From Mycteria americana (lineage: Eukaryota > Chordata > Aves > Ciconiiformes > Ciconiidae), in assembly GCF_035582795.1 (NCBI RefSeq), contig NC_134370.1:48781501-48845500 (forward strand): a stretch of 64,000 nucleotides of DNA, given 5' to 3'. The notes beneath the pieces were generated by a model. The model made no database searches and had not been told where the DNA came from. It saw nothing but the letters and a program-made list of their open reading frames with translations. Below are positions 23,819-36,068 of the stretch, one piece after another (the stretch's first letter is position 1; every line of letters starts with the position of its first letter). The position numbers and the translations under genes are program-made.

Positions 23819-26800
23819 CTACAGACAGGAAACAAAAGAAGCTAAGGGTAGGTGCGAGAGTCCAAGCAGAAACAAAACAGCCTTCTCCACAGCTCACTCT
23901 TCCACACTGGATTCTCCCCGTCTCTCTAGCTCACAAGTACAATGCTAAGTGCACAAACAGATCTTGAAAGCTCAAAGTATTGCTACAAACTCCCCACATT
24001 CACCAGCCCACCCCTCCTGCTTCCACCTAGTACTTTTGCATCCGTCTATCATGCCTCCTGCAAGCACCACTTCTCCAGTGATGCGCCTTTCAGCTTAATG
24101 TCCTGCCACAGGAGGCAGCTGGAAGAACCACCTCCACCCTGCAATGCTCAATGTGATATGGGGCTTTCACGGGCTCCTGAAGGAAAAGGCTGAAACACTG
24201 ACCTGCAGGCTGGGCTGTCCTGAGGCCTGCAGGGCATGCTGTAAGGCCTGGCTGAAGAGGTCATTGGTGATGGGTGTTCCTGACTGGACACTGGATGACA
24301 TCGGGGAGGTCCCAGAGGAGTGACCCTAGGAGGAAATACGTTGTATATGGATCAGAACACTTGTCACAGGAACCAGAGCCAGCACCAGGCAATGTCTGCT
24401 GCACCTCCACTATCATGCCACCCCAAGCCTGTATGTAGGAGATCCCAGCCATAAAAAAATAAAACAGTGAGGACTTCCAGACCTGAGCAGGGCTTGCGCT
24501 CGGTCAAGTGCTGGTTTTATGGCCCAGCAGGATCTCCCTAGCTGCTGTGCGGCCATTGTACCTGGGTACCAGGGGTGGGTGTGTGGGAGCTGCTCTCTGG
24601 GGTGCTTGCCAGTGCCAGCGCGGTCGCCAGCTCACTCTGGGTGATCGGCCGGGGTCCAGCAGCCCCAGCGTAGCCAAGGGAAGCGGGGCGGGAACCAGAA
24701 GTGCTGCTGGATGGTGTAGATCTTGTGCTCTGCATGGAGAAAAAAAAAAAAAAAAAAAAAAAACAACAAACCACACCTCTGCTGTTGGTGTCCGTGACCC
24801 AGTAAAATCTGGCTCACGTGCTCATCCCCAGGGATCCCTTTCCTACAATACTTGAAACTCAAGTGCGGAACTTTTAAAAAATAAAAGTGACAGAATCGGA
24901 TGTGCTTTTTTCCACAAAGTCAGCTTTTACAAAGCTGCAGAAACTGGCAGTAAACCTTTAATATATCATCCATCAGCTTAAAAACGAAGTGTCATTAGCC
25001 TATAACAAAACAATTAACTGTTGACAGGCACTTTTTTGGCCTAAACAGGTAATTTCTCTTTACAAAACACCTTGTCCTTTGGAGAGGAAAACCTCTCTAC
25101 ATTACAGAAGAAGGGCAGGGCCCAACACTCCCACGCTTCTCAGCCATGCTCATCTGTACACAACTCTGGCTCTGCATCAATTTGACCATGAAGGTGTTTA
25201 CTCTGAGGACAAGTGCTGTTGCAAGTTGTGCTTCTGCATTCTTCTGTTGTGACCCTACTCAAGAAAATCCTAACATGAACAGCATCCAAGCACACCACAA
25301 TCAGTATGTTTGTCTCCACAATACCCCTAGCAGCCAGAGTGGCTCATGCTGTTCATGAGACAGGAAGAGAGAAAACTTTTGGAGTCTTTAAGGGCTACAA
25401 GTTAAACCCATATTGCAAGTCCAAAACAGCCTTTCCACCCAACCCAGCCGCTCACCTGGTGGAAGTCATCTTCATCATCAGAGAGACCTTCAAACAGAAA
25501 GCCACCTGCAACAGAAAGGAGAATCAACAGATACAGAACACTGGGTGCTGGCAGGAATTAGACACCAGACAAGAATCCTGTGGAATCCTTGGCCATGCAG
25601 CCAGGCTCAGCCCCAGCTAACACACTGGTTAGGACAGAGGCCTCAGCACCAACAAGTTCATGTGCAGCAGGTCAGTGGAAGGCAGGTCAGGCCCATCATT
25701 TGCACAAAACAGAGGCCACAGAACTCTGCTATCAACAGTCACTATACATGCTTGGTTGGGAGAGGCTCTGAAGCTGAAGTGCACCAGATGAGTCTCTCAC
25801 AGCACAAATTCTATCAAATCACAGTGCATGTTCCCAGCTCAGGAACCCAAACCTCTCCTCCTTCCAGCCTGGAGATGACTGTGTCAGTACAGCACAGATT
25901 TGTCGGCAAATCCTGCAGCACATCATCTCTGCAGGTTTCCCACTCATCTGTGTGGCTGAACATACCTGGCATGTCCCGGTAGGAGCCAGAGGACATGCCT
26001 CGGGAGGACGTCTCTGGGGCTGGGAGCGGGGTGCTGCCAGCCACTGAGTGCAGAACAAGGACAATGGCATTCACAAGCGCGGGGTGGGCTGGGATTAGCC
26101 TGGAAAGAAAGAGTGGAAAAATGAATCACGTACACAGGGAAACTAAGAGATCAGTAGCTCAATACCAGCAAAGATCTTATGTCAGGAATGGCAGAGCCAT
26201 CCCCACTGGCTGCACCAACACCACCTCAGATTCCACCTTTGGCTGTCCAGCAACAAACACCTCCCCACCTTGCTCCACACAGCTAGAGCAGCTGAGGTTT
26301 CTTCTGGATCCCATGTTGACATCTCCCATATGCTCTCATGGGAGCAACTCTCATGTGAGCAACCAGATCCAGATTTGAACCCACGATCTGGAGGTTATGG
26401 CCCTGTCTCCCACTAAACATCCTTTGGTTTAATCCAACAGTGGAGGTAGATGCTTACCAAAGCATCAGCTCCCTCCTTTCTGCTGCTGAGGAAGAAGAGT
26501 TCTATCCTGAATCTCTGGCCTGGTGTATCTGTACTGGCAGGCAGTAACAGAACTCTCTCTCCCACCCAGAGAGAAGCGGTCTATACAACAGTGCGACAAA
26601 GGCATCGCTTAGTCACTGCACCAGCTTACGTGAACTTACGTGTCCAGCATGTTGGGGTCTGCAAACACTGAAAAGAGATCTTTGTCCTGTAGGACTCCTG
26701 GGAGGGACCAGGAAACACGATGAGTAAAAGACAGGATACAAGAAACAGGAGCCGGACAAACAAGAGCCATGGGAAAAACCAAAACAATTAATTGTTTTTC

Positions 26801-29230
26801 AGGAACTGAGTCACTAGCAGACACCATAAATACTCTATTATTGTTCTCTCTGCAGCCTTTTACGTCTTCCTGGAGAGACTCTCGATCACAGTCACACACC
26901 CAAGGGACGGGGCTTTCCCTGCAGATCCCACAGGCTGTGCTCCAGCACAGACAGCTCCACCTTAAGGGCAGGATTAAATCTGGCACCCAGCTCAGCCCAG
27001 CCAGCTGCTTGCTGTGAGAGGTTGCAACTGCATCCCATATTCCACCTGCCTCATAGCAATGTGCTAAAAAAGCTAGTAACATCCCGAGCTAGAACAAAAG
27101 CACGCTAGATTTAGTGAACGTTTTTGTAACACTTTGCGTGAGGGAAAACGCATCCATCCCCACTGCTCTCCTTTGGGCTCCACGTTCCCTAATCCTTTTG
27201 AAGCCAGTGTCCATCCCAAAACATTATCAACATAGCACAACTCTGACACCTGAGCAGGCACTTACTCTTACGCTCCACAAAGGAACCAAAAGACAACATT
27301 TCTCCAGAGAAGGGGCACTCTCCCTTCCCCGTGTCAGGAATTAAACACTGACTTTATTTGGCTTTCCTCAGATCCTCTGGATCACGTCTGGACTCACCCA
27401 AAGCAACAGGGTCACTGCTGAGGCCGGGAGTAGCTACAATGATCTGATCCAGCGACTCCTTGTTGCCCAGCATTTTGAAGACCTACGAGAGAAAGCAGAG
27501 CAGATCAGCAGCGTCGCACAAAGAGGCTCCACTCAAGGACTCTCTTCACAGAGAGGGGACAGACAAAAGACAGCCAGACAGACAGCAAAGTATGAAGTCC
27601 CACTCACTGCATCTCTGTAGGCAGGACTGCTGTGCAGGGCAGTGTGAAGGACACGGAACTCCCGTACTGCTGCCACCTTATCCACTGGCTCTGAGGGAGG
27701 AAAACAACAGAGCAAAACATGGTTCTTCCCTCTGTCAGCTTTACTAGTCATTTTACATGCCATTGGGACTTCCACACTGCAGTAACAGTGGTGATTCTTT
27801 AATTCCTCCGGATTTGACTGACCAAGAGAGGAAGGGTACAGACTAATGATTGCAAATGTCTCAGTACATTTACCACAGTGTAACAGGGAATTGCACTCTC
27901 AGCTTCCAGACATATAATAGTATATAGATATATCCTCCTACACTTACAAAAGGAGTTGTATTAAAGTAACAACTCTAAACTAACCCATCTTATTCTACAG
28001 TCAGGCAGACTAGGAACACACACAAGCCTGCTCATCCCTCGAGCTGACTAACCAGTTGCTTTGTTCCCAATTCTCTGGCAACACCCTAAAATTTATCATA
28101 GTCAATTAAGGAAGGGATATTCACTCTCCACATTACGTAGCTCATTCCTTAACTCTCCCATCAGCAAAACGTAACACCCACTTGCTGCTGTTAGAAGTGG
28201 AGAGTTTCCACACAAACATATAGATCAATTCCTCCTGCAAACCCCACATCAGCCTCCCAGAAACAAATCACGAGAGAAGCTGCTCCTCAGTCACAAGGGA
28301 CCCACACCAAACACATCCCAAGGAGATCTAAGCAGTAACCCACACTGTCTCCTCCTCACCTGGTTTCTGATCAGGCTCAGGCCAGGACTTGCGCAGGACA
28401 TGAACAGTGGAGCCAGACTGGATGCCATAAAAATCAAGCGTCTGGTCATCCCTCAGCTTACGGCCACAGTAGATCAGATCTAGGAGAGAGAAACATCTAA
28501 AGATAAACATCTATGGCACACTGAGAAAGGGCCTGGGGTCTTTAAGTGAGGACTGCCTGGGGATTATTGCTCCACATGTGTAGCTGCTTCATCTGGTCAC
28601 CAGCACAGGGACTCCATAACATAGGGAAGTTACGGAGCTGAGATTCAGGGAGGAAATCAGGGAGCTGAGATTCACAGAATGTAACTTGGCCACCTCCTTT
28701 AGAAGGGCCACCTCTCTCATAGTTCTCATAAGAGATCTCACAAGGACGCATTGGTGTTAGCAAGTCAAAAGATTTCTTAACAAGGGCACCGACACTGCAG
28801 GAGCACTGTGATGCCAAGCAGATGCAGAACAGACTATCAAAATCGCAAGGTACTAAGACTGCTGCAGCGTAGCAGAGTCTATGGAGCAAGATTTGAGCCC
28901 CCTACACCGTGCCGTCTGGTTGTGCCAAGTCTCCTCACAGGCCCAAAACCACTAACAGTAGGATGTTTGTGTCCTGGCTGCAGAGAGGAGAGGAAGAGGG
29001 TGGCCCCAAGTGGCAGGACTTTGACACGACCCACGCAGGCACCTACCGATGAGCTCAGGGTCTGGGACAGACTCCTGCAGTTTGCCGGTGATGAGTTGCT
29101 TGAGGTACGAGATGCTGCACCCACCGAGCGGGCATTCTCCCAGCTCTGTCTCTGGCAAACGTAAGATGGATTTGGGAGCCAGCGGCTGATCCGCCAGCTT
29201 CACCGCGATGTGCCACTCTGGCAGGGACAT
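23681..29230 (-). CDS. UBL7: UBL7, ubiquitin-like protein 7 (complete, ten coding exons)
   Basis: Coding exons in transcript order: 29,230-29,047; 28,479-28,360; 27,690-27,608; 27,482-27,398; 26,697-26,640; 26,099-25,966; 25,505-25,456; 24,729-24,562; 24,325-24,203; 23,818-23,681. Every junction has GT-AG ends and keeps frame; the sum is 1,143 bases, or 380 aa plus a TAG stop, the same length as human UBL7. The protein opens MSLPEWHIAVKLADQP. It has an N-terminal ubiquitin-like domain (about residues 18-100), a low-complexity Ser/Pro/Thr middle with an acidic SDDEDDF patch, and a C-terminal UBA domain. UBL7 (BMSC-UbP) has the UBL-UBA arrangement of ubiquitin shuttle factors; its exact cellular role is poorly defined. 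No in-frame ATG precedes the chosen start in the 5' leader. Its place between SEMA7A and ARID3B agrees with mammalian synteny. Confidence 0.96.
24740..24763 (-). repeat. (T)24 tract next to the UBL7 exon 8 acceptor
   Basis: Twenty-four adenines on the plus strand read as a T24 run on the UBL7 sense strand, ending about ten bases before the CAG acceptor of the 168-base exon. It serves as an extreme polypyrimidine tract and is slippage-prone. Confidence 0.9.
26361..26417 (-). repeat. tRNA-like remnant (tRNA-Met-like or tRNA-derived SINE) in a UBL7 intron
   Basis: On the minus strand an AGTGGGAGAC word precedes CATAACCTCC, then ATCGTGGGTTCAAATC. The last part resembles the anticodon-to-T-arm part of elongator tRNA-Met, with a recognisable B box (GGTTCAAATC). 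The T-stem and acceptor do not pair properly, so it is not a working tRNA. It is read as a decayed SINE head or tRNA pseudogene, with moderate-to-low certainty. Confidence 0.35.
28360..29230 (-). other. UBL7: UBL7 exons encoding the ubiquitin-like domain
   Basis: The first two coding exons (184 and 120 bases, separated by a 567-base intron) give residues 1-101. They include ISYLKQLITGKLQESVPDPE and, after the splice, DLIYCGRKLRDDQTLDFYGI followed by GSTVHVLRKSWPEPDQ. The order hydrophobic core - YCGRKL turn - DFYGIQSGSTVHVL is the ubiquitin-fold signature. No C-terminal Gly-Gly follows the fold, so it is a built-in UBL domain rather than a conjugatable modifier. The split Asp codon (G|AT) matches the human protein across the junction. 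Confidence 0.93.
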
Positions 29231-29280
29231 ATCAGCCTTCTCACTGAACAGAGTCAAGCCAACCTAAGACCCACAAGACT
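29231..29280 (-). other. UBL7: UBL7 5'UTR part of the first coding exon
   Basis: A good acceptor (CCTCCCTTTCCAG) ends at 29,281, leaving 50 bases of leader before the ATG at 29,230. At least one non-coding exon must therefore lie upstream. Candidate donors are CTGAG|GTAGGA at 29,420/29,419 and GCGG|GTAGAA at about 29,746. I cannot choose between them from sequence. Confidence 0.6.
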
Positions 29281-29754
29281 CTGGAAAGGGAGGAAAACAA
29301 ATCAAAGTGAGACTTTCCCCCAGCCGGACAATAAAACCTTATAAATTCTCGGGGCGAGCCTTTGCTGGGAAGCACACAGGAAACTATCAGGAGGCCTGAC
29401 CAACACACACAGTTCCTACCTCAGTCTTAAGCCACTCCTGAAGCTACAGAGAAGGCAGAAACACCCCTGCCAGCCTCAACACTCTGCCGAGGAAGAAGAG
29501 AAGCCAAGAGCAAGGCCCTGCCCGGTTCTCCTGGCAGGCACACCTCCCCAGGCCGCTCTCCAGCCCCCGAAAGCCCCGCTTCCCGGCGCAGAGACGGTGG
29601 AGCGGAGGGGGGATGCGGAGCAAGGCACCCACGGCCGCTCAGCGAGAGGTCCCAGCAATGCCAGCCCCCCTCCCGCCGCGCAGCCCCCAGCCCAACGACC
29701 CCCAGACAAGGCCTCGGCCCGGTGCCCCCCGCAGCCCCGTTCTACCCGCATCCC

Positions 29755-29945
29755 CGGGGCGCACCGGAAGCGGAAGGGCGGGGCGGCCGCACAGTGCACC
29801 CTGGGAAATGGAGTCCGCCGGGGAAGGCGGTGTGTAACGCCAACCGGCTCGGGGCCGGGGAAGCTGCCGATTGGCTGGGTCCGCAGTGACGAAGAGGAGC
29901 CAGCCAGTAGGCGGCCGGCTGAATGTTTAAAAGCGGGAGCGCAGC
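29755..29945. promoter_or_regulatory. UBL7 CpG-island promoter, possibly bidirectional
   Basis: A GC-rich block contains, on the minus strand, ETS-type CTTCCG words (29,762-29,778), a ZNF143/Staf-like word reading CATTTCCCAGGGTGC (about 29,796-29,810) and a CCAAT box (29,870-29,874). Read on the plus strand the same block has ATTGG at 29,870, a GTGACG CRE half-site at about 29,887, and a TATA-like TTTAAAAG at 29,926-29,933. UBL7 must start here or slightly downstream. The plus-strand box could drive a divergent transcript towards the actin gene's 3' end. Confidence 0.55.
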
Positions 29946-29959
29946 GCAGGCCGGGCACT

Positions 29960-30795
29960 CCCCGCCGCGGCCAGGGCCGGCGCTGGGTGCCTGGGCCCGG
30001 CACCCCCTCCGCGGGACTTCCCCCCACCCCACGCCGGCCGCCCGCTCCTCCGGGCTCAGCAGGAGGACAGGCTCCCCGCAGCACCAACCGGAAGGAAGCT
30101 ACCTGCCAGACAGCAAGGCGCAGGGAGGGAAACTGCCACTGCTGGCCCTGTGAACCATGACACATCAGGAGCTGAGAAGAGGTTAAGGAGGGAAGAACAA
30201 GGTTCAGTAGGAGGGTGGATGTCCCAAGGGGTCAGAAGCCCCTGCAGACATGTCCAAACACACCCCTTTGCCTCTGACATCAAGAGCTGCCAGTGCCTCA
30301 GCTGCCTTTCAATTAATGATGTTTAATTAAGTGGCTGCCAGCCTTCCCCCATGGAAAAGCAGCTCTTGTAGACAACCTCCTGGAGCAGGAGGGACCAGCT
30401 TCCCAGAGCTGAGCAAGCTTCAGTGCTATCTGCTGCTTCATCTTGTCACCCTCTCCCAAAAAAGGAGAAGCTGCTACTCCTCCGGTCACCAACTTTTTTT
30501 GACAAGAGGAGCTGTTTGTGTTCTAAAAAAAGCCAAGTTACCATGAAAGTACAGAAAGGCTGCAAGAGCCACATACCAGTCAAGCTTTCTTCCCTAACAG
30601 CTCTTAAAATGGTCTGCACAGTGCAAGGCAGCTTTAAAAGGTGCCGTTACATTATTTGTATAGCATTTACCCCAAATTTTTCTAAGTTTTAAGCAGGCAG
30701 CTACAGGCCAGGTTTGAGTCCAAAACCATGTACTACACATTAATTCTTTGTAGCAAGGAGATAGAGAGCCCACCCCGAAAGAAAGCAAAATCTCT
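29960..30795. other. Gap between UBL7 promoter and actin 3' end
   Basis: About 0.8 kb. The left third is still GC-rich and carries long open frames on both strands that reflect base composition rather than coding. The remainder is ordinary sequence. If a divergent transcript starts near 29,957, its first exon would be here. I recognise no coding sequence. Confidence 0.5.
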
Positions 30796-30817
30796 TACAG
30801 TTTTTAAGCTCAATAAG

Positions 30818-30823
30818 TTTATT
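30818..30823 (-). terminator. Type 5 actin poly(A) signal (AATAAA)
   Basis: AATAAA on the minus strand within CAAATAAACTTATTGAG, about 340 bases past the actin stop. Cleavage would fall near 30,800. It is the best canonical hexamer downstream of the stop on this strand. Confidence 0.7.
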
Positions 30824-31160
30824 TGTTTTCCTACAAAGGAGTCAGTTGTGACAAACCAAAAGGTGACAAGTCTAACTTTAGTGTCATCCTATCAGCGTGA
30901 CACAGGAAAAGTGAACAGCCCTCCATCTACTTTCAAGCCCCAGACAGCCACAAGGAGGAGGAGCAGCTAGCCAGCCACAGGAGAACTACAGCCTAACAGG
31001 CCATTAAAATGCACATGTCACTACTCTGGACCTCAACAGATTAGTTAAGACATAAAATAAGTAACAGTCGAACAATTCTGGTCTAACATGGAAGAAGGAG
31101 GAGGTTGCCCCCACACGTGTCCCAGCGAGGACGGCCCTCGGGTGACTGCCAGCAGTCCCT

Positions 31161-32821
<1,661 letters not shown>

Positions 32822-32865
32822 CTGCGCGCGCTCCCTCAGCCCCACGCTGGTGCCTCCGCAGCGAC
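32822..32865 (-). other. ACT5: Type 5 actin non-coding exon 1
   Basis: The 3' edge is set by the donor at 32,821. The 5' edge is inferred at about 26-30 bases past the TATA-like box. Its sequence is GC-rich and contains no ATG. Confidence 0.65.
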
Positions 32866-32884
32866 TGCCAGGCTCACCCCGCGC

Positions 32885-32942
32885 GCGCCCTTTTATCCCC
32901 CCGGAACCGGAAGCCGCCTCTCGCTTCGCGAGTTAATTGGCT
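32885..32942 (-). promoter_or_regulatory. Type 5 actin core promoter: TATA-like and CCAAT boxes
   Basis: Minus strand: CCAAT at 32,936-32,940, then GATAAAAGG at 32,889-32,897, about 40 bases apart and correctly oriented. The box is not a canonical TATAAA, which agrees with the atypical Goldberg-Hogness box reported for the chicken type 5 gene. I saw no perfect CArG box (CC(A/T)6GG) in this stretch, unlike typical serum-responsive actin promoters. Confidence 0.65.
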
Positions 32943-33049
32943 CCCGGCCGATTTCAGCCCCGCCCCCTTTTCCCCTAAGCCGTTTCCGGGTGCGGGGCGG
33001 TCGTGCTCGCCTTCCGTTGCCGGGGCCGTACCTGGAAGTGGGGTGGGTG

Positions 33050-33211
33050 CTTCCGTTGCTGGGCACCGCCTCCGCCGCCCCGTTTCCGGCCGGGCTGAGG
33101 AGGGGCGGCGCGGGGGGGGGGGGGAGAGGGAAGGAAGGAGGTTGTGCTGCGGGTGGAGCCGAGGCGGCCGCGCACGGGCCGGCAGCGACCCGCTCCCGGG
33201 GCCCGCGGGAG
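33050..33211 (+). other. ARID3B: ARID3B non-coding exon 1 (5' edge approximate)
   Basis: The 3' edge is set by the donor GCGGGAG|GTAACG at 33,211/33,212. The exon lies inside the CpG island and has no ATG in its last 100 bases. Pairing it with the coding exon at 36,069 is inferred from orientation and absence of another candidate; the start site is a guess. Confidence 0.5.
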
Positions 33212-36068
33212 GTAACGGCCCCGTTCGCCCCGATGGGGACGGGGGCGGGGAGTTTGGGGCGGCTGCGGGGGAGGAGGGAGTGAAGGGGGGGTGGCTGAGG
33301 AACTGAGGAGGGAGGGGGCGCTACCGGGGGAATGGAGGGGTACCGGTCCTGGGGCCAGGCCTGCACCGGGGGCCGGTACCGAAGCGGGAGGGGGTGGGCT
33401 AGAGCTCACTGGCTGCTTGGGCGGGTGGGGCCGGTTTGGGGGCCGGGGGAGTGGGGCTGGCTGCCGGGTACAACCGCCCTTCCCCAGGTAGGTTCCCCTT
33501 GGGGGGGGGGGGATGTGGTTTAGTGGTGGTTATGGAGCACGGGAGGTCTCCGGTAAAACCGTGGAGTTGTGCGGCGGGGGGGTGGGGTGGGGGGGAGTCG
33601 ATGGAGTTGTTTACCACCCCGGGAGACCTCTCCCTTCCTCGGGGCTGGGAGGCAGGCTGGCCTCCGCTGCTCATCTCACGCTTTAACTCTTTCAGGTGGT
33701 TTCCCCTTGGAAAACCTCTTTCCAAGCTCTGTTGGCGCGCAGGCAGGCGTTTTCCCAATTATGCTGCAAACAGAGCTAGTTAAAAATTCAAATCAAGGGG
33801 CTTTTTAATTAAAGTGCTCTCCCAGGGATTAAAAGCTGCACAAAGGCTGAAGGTTAAACTGAATCCTTTCACTGCCTTGGTTGGGAGAGACACAAAAAGT
33901 AAGCAGATATCTATGCTGAGGGGTAAAATGGATGTTAAAACCTGGAATGGTTTAGTGTTATTAGGCTAGTTGCAGTTATTATCTTAAACTCTGTCCTGAT
34001 ACTGCAACTTAATTATTTGCTGTGAGCAGTGTATCTCCTCGTTGACTTAAAACTCGCTGTGAAGTTGGCTGCCTCTCCACAACAACATCGATACTTGCTG
34101 AGGGCGTGTTTGCTGTATCCAAAATTCATCTTTTTGGAGGCTCGCGAGGTTTGTGCTGGGCTCTGAAAACCCTCCTCAGCCGTGCGTAAATCCTGCTGTA
34201 ACCTGTCACACGCTATTGTACCTGAACTCCAGGAAATACGCAGGCGCCGCATACCAGGGTGTTGCTGCACCTGAGGTGTGTTTGCTCGGCATGTTAACCG
34301 AGTATCAGGTCATTTATTATCTTTAACATACCCGAGGCGTGTATTAACTGCATGCCCTGCTGAATATCCCCCAGGCAGAAGAGGTGATGCCTCACCGTGC
34401 CTCAGGTGCAACAATATACAGCCCACAAGGTGTGGGCTGTAAGTTCTCTAGCCTGGTTTATGGTTGCTGTTGCAACACCCGCACCGGTTCATTGTTGCTT
34501 TACTGGAGGAGTGTGTGCGTGGAGCTAGGCCAGATGGTGTATTGTGCCTTCCCAATGAGTCTAAGACTCTTTTCAGCTGCCAGGTAATGCATTATTGCTC
34601 CTGACATTCAAACCACTAATCCACTTTATATTGTTTCATTTGCAAGCTAAAGCTATGCCGCTGCCCGCTAGATAAAAATGCAAATGCACCAGCCAGGCTT
34701 TTCATTTTGGTGATGGGCTGTTATTTAACACAGGGAAGAGTTTGCAGAGGAAAAATGAGCTGGGCATCGTAGCTCATGGGCACGTTGAGAGACCCGGTCT
34801 GACTACCTTAGAGGAAGACTTGGAGTTGCACTAGGGATGCTGGAAGTTGTCTTTCACTTTTAAAACTAGTATCTGGTAGGTTATTTGTTATTTTAGAACA
34901 GAACTGTGTCTGTTTTGAAAATGTGTCTTAGTAAAATAGTCTCTTTTTTTCAAGTATGTGGCTTGAATAGCACAGTGCTGGGTTGTAAACAGGGTGGTGG
35001 GAGGTGGCCGGGAGACTCTGTAGCTTGTTTGTAGTTGGCCTTTCCTTTGTTTCTCCAAGCTGACTGTATTTTGATATCGATGAACCTTGAAGGGCAGCAA
35101 GTGGGATCCATTTAAGCATCTTTTTACATTAAAAAAAAAAAAACTGAGAAGGACAGTCTTTGTCAGCAGGTCCAGTTTGTGACGCAAAGTCCAAAATACA
35201 CATGCTGATTTTAATGGTTGGGGATTAAAGGCGTAGTCGTCTTTCTAGGATTTACTCTAGATCAGAGCTGTGTTTCCGACTGTGGTCTGTTCTGTTGGTC
35301 TTTGCTCAAGAGGAGGCTAGTGCTGGCTCAGCATGGACTTGCTGCAGGTCAAAATGGAGAGCTAGGAAAGCTCTTGAGTCCTTTGGCTGGGAAAATCGAA
35401 GGGAGGCCATGGTCGGGGCTTGAGATGCGCTGGCAACTCTGGGAACCAGAGGCAGGAGTTGCTTGGTACTTAGCAGTCTGTTTCAGGCTACAGTGGTCTT
35501 TGCTTTACTCTCGTCTCACTCTCCTGGGGAAAAATAATGGCTAAATATAGGGGTTTTTTTAAGACAGACATATAAGTGTAAAGACTTTAGTAATGTAATG
35601 AAAGCATAAAAGAATTCAGAGATAACTGGTGTGCGATAAATTCCTGCCCCTTTTTAAATAGAAATATGGTCAAGCTTATCATCCTGGCTATCTCCTTTTA
35701 AGGTAGTGTTTTCAGAAGAACCAAACCCTAGCTGTTAAACCTAACATTTCAAAAGTAATTATTTAGGAAGTGTGGAAGGATTCTGACAAAAAAATGAACT
35801 GCTGGGACAGTGGACAAAGGCATTTCAGATGCTGTCTTTGGGGTATATGAAACTGAGGTTATAGCAAATGTGTTCAGCTTGAAAATACAATTAAACAGTC
35901 TGAAAATTGAATGCAAGTTTGAGCCTGAGGCTGTTAAACATGAAGCTGATTGTTTCACGGTCTCCTGCACAGGAAAGAGTATTGGCTTTGCACTCTATTT
36001 ATCCTCTTCCTGGGGAAAAGATGAAAGCATTTTATATTCATAGAGACAAATATTTGTCTATCTTTCAG
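33212..36068 (+). other. ARID3B: ARID3B intron 1
   Basis: 2.86 kb, GC-rich at its left end and otherwise ordinary. A 77-codon open frame at 35,810-36,043 has no family match and no paired splice sites. Nothing else was recognised. Confidence 0.6.

Noticed and set aside
29228-29257. Earlier UBL7 start nine codons upstream
   Set aside because: The upstream codon is TTG, not ATG; the protein starting MSLPEW matches the human start and length.
29476-30165. Long open frames on both strands (229 codons minus, 187 codons plus) between UBL7 and actin
   Set aside because: They are mirror frames of a GC-rich CpG island, rich in Pro/Arg/Ala/Gly, with no family match; stop codons are rare in such DNA by composition.
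35810-36043. 77-codon frame just upstream of ARID3B exon 2, as an alternative first exon
   Set aside because: It is not in the ARID3B frame across a usable splice junction and resembles nothing known.
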